A stretch of 29,442 nucleotides of DNA from an uncultured Lachnospiraceae bacterium (GTDB taxonomy: Bacteria > Bacillota > Clostridia > Lachnospirales > Lachnospiraceae), in contig CAKSBI010000030.1 in assembly GCA_934437985.1 (NCBI GenBank), forward strand, positions 1 to 29,442, written 5' to 3'. Each line of letters opens with the position of its first letter. Positions within the stretch are counted from its first letter, which is position 1. Below are positions 24,023 to 29,442 of the stretch, one piece after another. A program made the position numbers and the translations under genes. The notes below the pieces were generated by a model that saw only the letters and a program-made list of their open reading frames with translations, did not search any database and had not been told where the DNA came from.

Positions 24023-24029
24023 CATACTA
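24023..24029 (+). promoter_or_regulatory. Possible sigma-G/sigma-F -10 element before the germination gene
   Basis: CATACTA, the consensus forespore (sigma-G type) -10, lies 36 nt before the ATG of the GerA-family gene. The -35 region is not convincing (GGTTAATA nearby at poor fit). The position and the gene's role support it; base composition alone could produce such a 7-mer. Confidence 0.35.
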
Positions 24030-24065
24030 CATAAAAATGAGTAATTACAGAAATGGAGCATTTTT

Positions 24066-25481
24066 ATGAGCTATGTGTTTGGAAACAATTATGAGGAAAA
24101 TAAGAAATTCCTGGATAATCTTATACATCTTGACAAGAGCTTTGATGTCATGGGAAAAACACTTGTCATTGGAGGAAGAAAAGCGTGTTATTATCTGATT
24201 GACGGCTTTTGTAAAGATGAGGTTATGGAAAAGGTTCTTGAATTTTTGTATAAGCTTACGCCGGAGCAGATGAGCGTGTCTCCGGAGGCGTTTATTGATG
24301 AGCATATTCCATATGGGGAAACAGCACTTATTACTGATGACGCAGAGTTTATACAGACATTTTTGTCAGGAGTGCCGGTTCTTCTTATAGATGGTTATGA
24401 CAAGCTGATTGCAACAGATTTTAGAACCTATCCGTCAAGAAGTGTTGACGAACCTGAAAAGGATAAGGTTATGCGTGGTTCGAGGGATGGATTTGTAGAG
24501 ACGGTTATATTTAACACGGCGCTTATCAGAAGACGTATAAGAAACCCAAAGCTTGTTATGGAGATACACAATGTAGGGCGCAGCTCTAAGACTGACGTTG
24601 TCGTGTCGTATATCGAGGGTCGGGTTGATCCTAAAATACTTGAGGAAGTGCACAGGCGTATTGACGCAATTGATGTAGATGCACTGACAATGAATCTTGA
24701 AAGCTTCGTTGAATGCTTTTATCCGCACAGGTGGTATAATCCATTTCCAAAGTTTAAGTTTTCGGAGAGGCCGGATACTGCTGCCGCGTGTATTCTTGAG
24801 GGAAATATTGTAATTCTTGTTGATAATGCACCATCTGCCATTATCGTTCCAACCTCTGTATTTGATATAGTTGAAGATGCAGATGACTATTATTTTCCAC
24901 CGGTTACCGGAACTTACCTGAGATTGTCGAGAATAATAATAGATATAGCAGCATTGCTTTTGTCACCGACATTTCTGCTTCTTATGATGAATCCGGACTG
25001 GATTCCAAAAGGCTTTGAATTCATATTAATAAAAGATACAATCAATATACCGATAATATTCCAACTGCTTTTGCTTGAGTTTGCGATAGATGGAATGAGA
25101 CTTGCCTCGCTTAACACTCCAAATATGTTAAGTACACCACTAAGTATTGTTGCAGGTATCGTACTTGGGGACTTTACGGTAAGCTCCGGCTGGTTTAATT
25201 CTGAAATCATGCTGTATATGGCATTTGTGGCGGTCGCCAATTATACGCAGTCAAACTTTGAACTTGGATATGCGCTTAAATTCATGCGTATTATCACACT
25301 TATAGCTACCGGAATATTCGGGATTTACGGATATATCGGCGGAGTATTGTTATCCGTTGCAGCAATACTTTGCAACAAGTCATTTAAGGGGCACGGTTAT
25401 CTGTATCCGTTAATCCCATTTAATGGAAAACAATTATTAAGAAGATTCTTCAGGATAAGTCTGCCGGGTACGGAGAAATAA
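24066..25481 (+). CDS. GerA-family spore germination protein, SpoVAF-like
   Basis: A 471-residue protein of the GerA A-subunit/SpoVAF family, located in the spore inner membrane. The soluble N-terminal half has FIQTFLSGVPVLLIDGYDKL, then EKDKVMRGSRDGFVETVIFN and ALIRRRIRNPKLVMEIHNVG, the family's hallmark GPR/SRDGFxEx...N...LIRRRI block. The C-terminal half has about five membrane segments (from LSRIIIDIAALLLSPTFLLL) and NPDWIPKGFEF. Partner GerB or GerC subunits are not adjacent and no spoVA genes are seen, which favours the SpoVAF subgroup over a nutrient receptor. GGAG lies 7 nt before the ATG. Presence of the gene implies a spore-forming lineage. Confidence 0.88.
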   Translation: MSYVFGNNYEENKKFLDNLIHLDKSFDVMGKTLVIGGRKACYYLIDGFCKDEVMEKVLEFLYKLTPEQMSVSPEAFIDEHIPYGETALITDDAEFIQTFLSGVPVLLIDGYDKLIATDFRTYPSRSVDEPEKDKVMRGSRDGFVETVIFNTALIRRRIRNPKLVMEIHNVGRSSKTDVVVSYIEGRVDPKILEEVHRRIDAIDVDALTMNLESFVECFYPHRWYNPFPKFKFSERPDTAAACILEGNIVILVDNAPSAIIVPTSVFDIVEDADDYYFPPVTGTYLRLSRIIIDIAALLLSPTFLLLMMNPDWIPKGFEFILIKDTINIPIIFQLLLLEFAIDGMRLASLNTPNMLSTPLSIVAGIVLGDFTVSSGWFNSEIMLYMAFVAVANYTQSNFELGYALKFMRIITLIATGIFGIYGYIGGVLLSVAAILCNKSFKGHGYLYPLIPFNGKQLLRRFFRISLPGTEK

Positions 25482-25557
25482 GTACAGTTATCTGCTGTCA
25501 GTAGATTATTAACTAAAAGTAAATATTATTATAAATATGTATAATGGTGGATATTAA

Positions 25558-25587
25558 TTGACATATAGTGATTGTCAATGCTAAAAT
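25558..25587 (+). promoter_or_regulatory. Promoter with embedded dyad at the head of the surface-protein cassette
   Basis: TTGACA (25558) and TAAAAT (25582) are separated by 18 nt. The -35 forms one arm of an inverted repeat, ATTGACA-9 nt-TGTCAAT (25557-25579), which could bind a regulator and occlude polymerase. Confidence 0.5.
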
Positions 25588-25609
25588 ATAACAAAAAAGG
25601 GGGGGTTGT

Positions 25610-26008
25610 ATGCGTAAAATTATAATGATGGTAAGAATCATATGTGTGCTTCTTGGAATTGAGAAAAATGTCGGGGAGTATTCGTCGTGATGGAATGTTG
25701 AGAAAACACTTGAAAGGATGATAAAATGCCGAACAGCTAAAAAGCCATATGAGGATACAGATGGCGTAGTTGTAGAACCATCAGATATCATATATGGCAA
25801 TGGAATATCAATAGGCAGGGCGACTGAAGAGGATGTTAACAGACTTAAGTCTCTGATTAAAGCTGCCGAGTACTGCAGCGACCACTACACACTGCTCAGT
25901 ATTACAGAAGAACACGCAGAGGATTATATGTATGGTGATAAGGATATGGCAGATACGTTAGACATAATAGAGGATAAGATAAGTAAGTACATTGAAGAGA
26001 ATAAGTAG
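25610..26008 (+). pseudogene. Small gene interrupted by an in-frame TGA
   Basis: AAGGGGGGG and ATG at 25610 open a 26-codon frame (MRKIIMMVRIICVLLGIEKN...) that stops at TGA 25688-25690. The same frame continues at once (WNVEKTLERMIKC...) to TAA at 26006-26008 and encodes 106 more residues, protein-like to the end. The best ribosome site belongs to the first part, and the whole would be a 132-codon gene with a hydrophobic N-terminus. A nonsense mutation is the simplest reading. A sequencing error, or reinitiation at ATG 25718, is possible. I see no SECIS-like hairpin behind the TGA, so selenocysteine is unlikely. I do not recognise a family. Confidence 0.5.
25718..26008 (+). CDS. Downstream part of the interrupted gene, possible 96-residue protein
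   Basis: From ATG 25718 the frame encodes 96 residues, acidic and helical: EPSDIIYGNGISIGRATEED, then LIKAAEYCSDHYTLLSITEE, ending in DIIEDKISKYIEENK. No signal peptide or membrane segment is visible. AAAGG touches the ATG directly, so independent initiation would be poor. It is 36 nt upstream of the first Ig-like secreted protein gene and probably co-transcribed with it. If the TGA at 25688 is a real mutation, this part is expressed only by reinitiation or readthrough. Unknown family. Confidence 0.4.
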   Translation: MIKCRTAKKPYEDTDGVVVEPSDIIYGNGISIGRATEEDVNRLKSLIKAAEYCSDHYTLLSITEEHAEDYMYGDKDMADTLDIIEDKISKYIEENK

Positions 26009-26044
26009 TACGTAATAACAATATTAGAAGGAGTGGTGCTGGAT

Positions 26045-26710
26045 ATGAGAAAAAAACGTCTTGAATCAGGATTGGTGTTGTTAGTATGTCTGTCAATGGG
26101 ACTGGGTGCCCCTGATGCCTGCATTGCGAAGAACGGCAATTGCAAGAAAATTACTGTTGTAAAAGGACATACTTCTACTATTAAGATTAAGAAAAAATAT
26201 GTAGCTGTATCATGCAATACTAAGATTGCAACGGTAACAAAAAAAGGTGTGATTAAGGGGAAAAGGATTGGAAAATGCACAATTAAAATTAAGAAAAACG
26301 GAAAGACAGTGGCTAAATATATGATAAAGGTGGTCGGGAATAAAGAACTTAAGGAAAGTGACAATAATGTACAGACATCAATACTGCAGACATCTGTTCC
26401 GCAGACCCCTGTTCCGCAGTACACTCAGGTTGGTGGTAAAGTATTTTGCATTGGAAGGTGTATTGTTACATCATCAACTAAAGTAAGTGACACAGAATAT
26501 GATACTGCAGTAGATCTGGATGAACCGGGTACAAAAATGCTGGGAGTATGTTTCGCTGAATGTGCCAATACGAAGCACGTTGTTATTAGAACAGATGCGT
26601 TATATGACAAGGGGGCAATGCTGAACATAATTGTCAATAAAGATGAGAGTACATATTCTGTTATAAATGATGATACAGTAGCTATAATGGGATATACGTT
26701 GTCAAGATAA
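26045..26710 (+). CDS. Secreted lysine-rich protein with degenerate Ig-like (Big_2-type) domain
   Basis: A 221-residue protein. Basic MRKKR, a hydrophobic stretch and ACIA-K at about 26-30 form a Sec signal peptide. Residues about 33-100 resemble a bacterial Ig-like domain of group 2: KKITVVKGHTSTIKIKKK, then NTKIATVTKKGVIKGKRIGK and CTIKIKKNGKTVAKYMIKVV, which matches the pattern SxxxxVATVxxxGxVxGxxxGxxxIxv. A Thr/Pro/Gln linker (about 111-125) leads to a C-terminal domain that I do not recognise. The domain order, including the Lys-rich Ig part and Pro linker, matches the gene at 28094, its likely paralogue. I chose ATG at 26045 (AGAAGGAG upstream). Likely cell-surface or secreted. Confidence 0.65.
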   Translation: MRKKRLESGLVLLVCLSMGLGAPDACIAKNGNCKKITVVKGHTSTIKIKKKYVAVSCNTKIATVTKKGVIKGKRIGKCTIKIKKNGKTVAKYMIKVVGNKELKESDNNVQTSILQTSVPQTPVPQYTQVGGKVFCIGRCIVTSSTKVSDTEYDTAVDLDEPGTKMLGVCFAECANTKHVVIRTDALYDKGAMLNIIVNKDESTYSVINDDTVAIMGYTLSR

Positions 26711-26765
26711 GCTTATTAATATTTTAAAGACTTAAAGTCTGGCCATCATTAGGGAGGAGCTGCTT

Positions 26766-27986
26766 ATGAAACATATATTAAAATCATTATTTGTAGTAAT
26801 ACTGGCAGGTGTATTTATTATCTCAGGAAAGAGTGCCGGTGCAGCGGGAGAGACGGCAGGAGATGTTCAGACGGCTGTATCGGGAAGCGCAATTAAGCTA
26901 TGGCAGCAGAAAGACCAGTATATTACATCTGGAATATACACCTACAGGATGATTAATGGGGCGTCAAAAGATATTGAGATACGATACATCAATTCCAGTG
27001 AACCATCTATAGAGATTCCGGAAACGATAGATGGCTGCCGGGTTGTAAGTATTGGCTATTCGAGGGATGTGAGTGCACCGGAGAGTGAGCTGGCATATAA
27101 CGCAGATGATTTACATTACATAGGGGATGTTGAATCTCTCAGGGTTAAAGGCTGTGAAACGACTCTTAAGGAGATTATACTTCCACCTTCGGTTAAGTGT
27201 ATTGGCGCATGTGCCTTCAGGAACTTTGAAAAGCTTGAGAGCGTTAAGCTAAATGATGATCTTGAAGTAATCTATGGAAGGAGCTTTGAGGGGTGTAAGC
27301 TGCTTAATGACATTAATATTCCGGCAAATGCTGTTATTGGCCAGTATGCATTTTATGACTGCCCGGAGATAAAAAAGCTTACATTAACCCCCGAAAATAT
27401 TGATGCTGCAGACTGCCTGTTCAACTGTGGCAGTTTTGAGGAAATTCATTTTACGCATAAAAAGGGTGATACAGTTGATATAATTGTAAGCCTTAATAAC
27501 AATATGTTTGGGGCATTCACCAAAATTAAGAGGGTGATTATTGATCCGAAGTATCCTTGTGTAGAACTTAGCAGGAACGTAGGCGTGATTGTGATAAAAG
27601 GAAAAAAGACTAAAGTTGTGTCATACAGGGCACATGATGCTTTTGATAAGACAGTCATTGCTACGGTAAAAGGGGCAAAAGCAATTAATTTTGCAAAGAA
27701 GAATAAGATGTCTTACAAAATCAGACAGGGTGTAACAGTAAAAAAGCTTACATGCAAAAAGGCTGGAAAAGGTTTTATATATACATGGAAGAAGAGTAAA
27801 CCGGCTGTGGTATCTTATAGATATAATACTTCAAAAAAAAGATGGATTAAAAAAGGAAAGCCTAAATACATTATATATGGCAGTAATAAAAAGAATGGTA
27901 AGTACAGGAAAATAGCTTCAACCGGAAAAACGGAATACAACAGCAGATATAAATATATAAAAATTAAAGTTAATAAAGAGTATTAA
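26766..27986 (+). CDS. Secreted leucine-rich-repeat (BspA-type) protein
   Basis: A 406-residue protein with a signal peptide (MKHILKSLFVVILAGVFIIS, cleavage near AGAA). Residues about 120-215 are BspA-type LRR_5 repeats: LKEIILPPSVKCIGACAFRN, then KLESVKLNDDLEVIYGRSFE and LLNDINIPANAVIGQYAFYD. A non-repetitive domain follows. The C-terminus (about 310-406) is very Lys/Tyr-rich (TWKKSKPAVVSYRYNTSKKR) and resembles a fibronectin-like tail found at the end of such proteins. No sortase motif or membrane anchor is visible, so it may stick to the wall by charge. GGGAGGAG precedes the ATG. It lies between two Ig-like genes in the same direction. Confidence 0.75.
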   Translation: MKHILKSLFVVILAGVFIISGKSAGAAGETAGDVQTAVSGSAIKLWQQKDQYITSGIYTYRMINGASKDIEIRYINSSEPSIEIPETIDGCRVVSIGYSRDVSAPESELAYNADDLHYIGDVESLRVKGCETTLKEIILPPSVKCIGACAFRNFEKLESVKLNDDLEVIYGRSFEGCKLLNDINIPANAVIGQYAFYDCPEIKKLTLTPENIDAADCLFNCGSFEEIHFTHKKGDTVDIIVSLNNNMFGAFTKIKRVIIDPKYPCVELSRNVGVIVIKGKKTKVVSYRAHDAFDKTVIATVKGAKAINFAKKNKMSYKIRQGVTVKKLTCKKAGKGFIYTWKKSKPAVVSYRYNTSKKRWIKKGKPKYIIYGSNKKNGKYRKIASTGKTEYNSRYKYIKIKVNKEY

Positions 27987-28093
27987 CATACCGTACTTAA
28001 TTTCATGACAAAATGTCACAAACCATGCCAGAGGTATCGTCTTATATAAGGAAGTGTATATTCAGGTATTTTAACCGGGAGGGAGAACATTTT

Positions 28094-28642
28094 ATGCATA
28101 ATAAAAAATATAGTAAAGGGTCATTGAGTGTGGCAATATTGCTGATACTTGTATGTATAGGAATTGCATCAGCAAATAATGTATCAGCAAAAAAGGTTAC
28201 TGTAAAAAAGCTTCAGCTTGAAAAGGGAACCGGTTACAAAATAAAATGCAAGACAAAAAAAGCGGAGTATTTCTGTAACAAAAAAAACATTGCAAAGGTT
28301 TCAAAGGAAGGGATTGTTAAGGGCTTAAAAAAGGGTAAGTGTGTTGTTTTTGTGAAGAAGAACAATAAAGTTCTGGCAAAGTATAAGGTTAAGGTTGTTA
28401 ATAAAAAAAATAATAATCAAAGTGTGTGCAGAACGTCACCATATATAACAATGGAACCATCGGCTGTACCGGTACAGACAGCAGCACCAACCCCTGTGCC
28501 GACTGTGTCACCTTCGCCAAGACCAACATATGCACCTAATTTTTACCCAATGATAATACAGGGTGTAATCATCAGTGCAGAGGAAACGGATGATGGGGGC
28601 ATTACATATATCTGCTTGAATTCTCTGAGAAATACTCACTAA
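28094..28642 (+). CDS. 5' part of a frameshifted secreted Ig-like protein
   Basis: As written, the frame gives 182 residues. I chose ATG at 28094 (GGAGGGAG 8 nt before), which yields a clean signal peptide (MHNKKYSKGS, then VAILLILVCIGIASANNVSA). The frame also opens further upstream at 28013 without a ribosome site. Residues about 35-105 form a degenerate Ig-like domain (KKNIAKVSKEGIVKGLKKGK, CVVFVKKNNKVLAKYKVKVV), then a Thr/Pro/Ser linker (about 118-150) follows. The last 12 or so residues (CLNSLRNTH end) lie past the presumed frameshift and are probably not native. Confidence 0.6.
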   Translation: MHNKKYSKGSLSVAILLILVCIGIASANNVSAKKVTVKKLQLEKGTGYKIKCKTKKAEYFCNKKNIAKVSKEGIVKGLKKGKCVVFVKKNNKVLAKYKVKVVNKKNNNQSVCRTSPYITMEPSAVPVQTAAPTPVPTVSPSPRPTYAPNFYPMIIQGVIISAEETDDGGITYICLNSLRNTH

Positions 28643-28818
28643 CGAAAATGAGGGAATTTTTTAAGGACTGTAGTAATGTAAGCAGAATACAGATTAATTC
28701 ATTCCGTAAAATAAAAGAAAATATAAATGAAAGTGTAGAAATTGTTCTCAATCAAAGTAACCTGCCATATAAAGTTATTGACGATTCTACAGTTGAGGTT
28801 TATAACTTTTACAGATAA
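28094..28818 (+). pseudogene. Frameshifted Ig-like surface protein gene, full extent
   Basis: Around 28600-28615 the protein reading moves to another frame. The continuation LEFSEKYSLTKMREFFKDCS... stays open for over 65 codons to TAA 28816-28818. Its end (VEIVLNQSNLPYKVIDDSTV, EVYNFYR) parallels the end of the paralogue at 26045 (LNIIVNKDESTYSVINDDTV, AIMGYTLSR). The full extent is two nt longer than a multiple of three. An extra AT in the ACATATATCTG run would explain the shift and give an original protein of about 240 residues. It could be a mutation or a base-calling error. A GGGGG run just upstream is another candidate site. Confidence 0.65.
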
Positions 28819-28826
28819 TTATGTAA

Positions 28827-28860
28827 ACAGCCCCGGTAATTTTCATATTACCGGGGCTGT
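28827..28860. terminator. Strong hairpin closing the surface-protein cassette
   Basis: ACAGCCCCGGTAAT, a 6-nt loop and ATTACCGGGGCTGT form a perfect 14-bp, GC-rich stem 8 nt after the TAA at 28818. The plus-strand tail (AGTGGTAATTG) has few U residues, so termination may be incomplete or the hairpin may act as an mRNA 3' stabiliser. Confidence 0.65.
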
Positions 28861-28900
28861 AGTGGTAATTGAAAGGCGGTGGAAGAATGTATAATAAATT

Positions 28901-29116
28901 ACTCAAACTTCGCACATAAATTTTAGCTATGCACCTTGAAAATTCAATATCTGGCAGTTATTCAGTTGTCAGTGTTCAGCCTTTATGCAGCCTGCAGTCG
29001 TATTTTCATTATAGCAACTCAATTATACCAAAACCATTGGTTTCATGCTATTTTTATGCCAGTTATTATTGAATTTTCAATGGGCATAGGCACATTTTAA
29101 TGTGCGAAGTTTGAGT
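28901..29116. repeat. 216-bp non-coding inverted-repeat element (MITE-like)
   Basis: ACTCAAACTTCGCACAT (28901-28917) is exactly inverted at 29100-29116. Further blocks match inward: CTATGC, TTGAAAATTCAATA (28936-28949 against 29067-29080) and CTGGCA (28951-28956 against 29057-29062). That gives arms of about 56-60 bp around a 100-bp core. No ORF is present. GCACCTTGAAAATT resembles the boxA-containing leader just upstream of Gram-positive 23S rRNA genes. It could be a miniature transposon, a rearranged rRNA-operon fragment or a structured RNA. Target duplications are not clear. Confidence 0.7.
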
Positions 29117-29238
29117 GAATAATCTGAAGACTGCAAATGATACCATGGAACATTCGGCAGGAGACAGAATTTAGATTAATTTTCACCAGTTTCTGGCAAT
29201 AGAACCACTAATATTTAGTAGAAAATATTTTAATACTT

Positions 29239-29268
29239 TTGTAATAGATTTTTCCAATAAAGTATGCT
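29239..29268 (+). promoter_or_regulatory. Possible promoter of the terminal gene
   Basis: TTGTAA (29239) and TATGCT (29263) are separated by 18 nt, about 75 nt before the ATG at 29341. The match is moderate. I see no sigma-28 (TAAA...GCCGATAA) element. Confidence 0.3.
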
Positions 29269-29340
29269 ATCTTAGTACTATATATAAATAGATATACGTG
29301 ATAAAAAGATCAATAAATTACAAAGGAAGGGAAAACTATC

Positions 29341-29442
29341 ATGGAAAAGATAAAAAAGCGTATAACTAACTTAAAGGTTGCAGGAAAATTAAAAGTATAT
29401 CGAATGACAGTGCTTGTTATGACATTATTTTTAGTGTTGGTG
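29341..29442 (+). CDS. N-terminus of a probable methyl-accepting chemotaxis protein (3' truncated)
   Basis: GGAAGGG lies upstream of ATG 29341, and 34 codons are visible before the window ends. The start is a basic amphipathic stretch (MEKIKKRITNLKVAGKLKVY) followed by a hydrophobic segment (VLVMTLFLVLV), the first membrane helix. LKVAGKLKV...-type starts with this layout are typical of Clostridia chemotaxis receptors, but no receptor domain is inside the window. Other two-TM sensors such as histidine kinases or GGDEF proteins start similarly. Confidence 0.45.
   Translation, partial: MEKIKKRITNLKVAGKLKVYRMTVLVMTLFLVLV

Noticed and set aside
25688..25730. UGA 25688 as a selenocysteine codon
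   Set aside because: No hairpin of the bacterial SECIS type follows the TGA, and no selenoprotein family is recognised.
29200..29340. Sigma-28 promoter or c-di-GMP riboswitch before the chemotaxis receptor
   Set aside because: No TAAA...GCCGATAA pair and no conserved riboswitch core were seen in this stretch.

Overview
The window looks like chromosomal DNA from a low-GC, spore-forming Clostridia, most likely a member of the Lachnospiraceae. The grounds are a large Gram-positive-type SRP RNA downstream of tadA, a short-type prolyl-tRNA synthetase with a C-terminal Cys-rich tail, a GerA/SpoVAF-type germination protein, and several families I associate with that group (DUF3881, DUF6128, DUF4250, TIGR03905-type TSCPD). 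I cannot name the genus from sequence alone.

Layout. Positions 1-1000 hold the 3' end of a probable AAA-ATPase gene, a roughly 500-base stretch with no clear gene but dense short repeats, then tRNA-Arg(CCT) on the minus strand and, upstream of it, a decayed tRNA-like sequence. This looks like the edge of an integrated element at a tRNA gene. Positions 1000-3100 (minus) carry DUF3881 and metK. Positions 3.3-5.2 kb carry an orphan OmpR-type response regulator and an AI-2E/YtvI-like permease. Positions 5.2-6.8 kb (minus) carry a TSCPD protein and a split chromate transporter pair. Positions 6.9-11.7 kb carry cca, a sigma-70 factor with a one-TM partner, and a DUF6128 protein whose 3' end overlaps a convergent GNAT gene. 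Positions 12.2-17.3 kb carry tadA, ffs, and a two-gene unit: a degenerate cNMP-type sensor-domain protein and a TPR protein with a 12-residue tandem repeat and a pseudo-AAA+ domain. Positions 17.5-23.6 kb carry a cytosolic Ig-like protein (minus), murA, an O-acetylhomoserine sulfhydrylase, proS and a PIG-V-like mannosyltransferase. Positions 23.7-25.5 kb hold a small DUF4250 gene (minus) and the GerA-family gene. Positions 25.6-28.8 kb form a cassette of small, lysine-rich secreted Ig-like and LRR proteins, two of whose reading frames are broken (an in-frame TGA and a frameshift). A 216-bp inverted-repeat element with no coding capacity follows, then the first codons of a probable chemotaxis receptor.

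How the genes fit together. Most are housekeeping: SAM and methionine metabolism (metK, metY), tRNA maturation and charging (cca, tadA, proS), SRP and murein synthesis. The best candidate for an undescribed system is the pair at 13.16-17.28 kb. A cNMP-fold protein without an obvious DNA-binding domain lies 27 nt from a TPR protein whose C-terminus aligns by eye with CbxX/SpoVK-type AAA+ domains but has lost both Walker A and Walker B catalytic residues. The sigma/one-TM partner/DUF6128 block is a second candidate. All family assignments come from reading the sequence and recalling families; no search was run.
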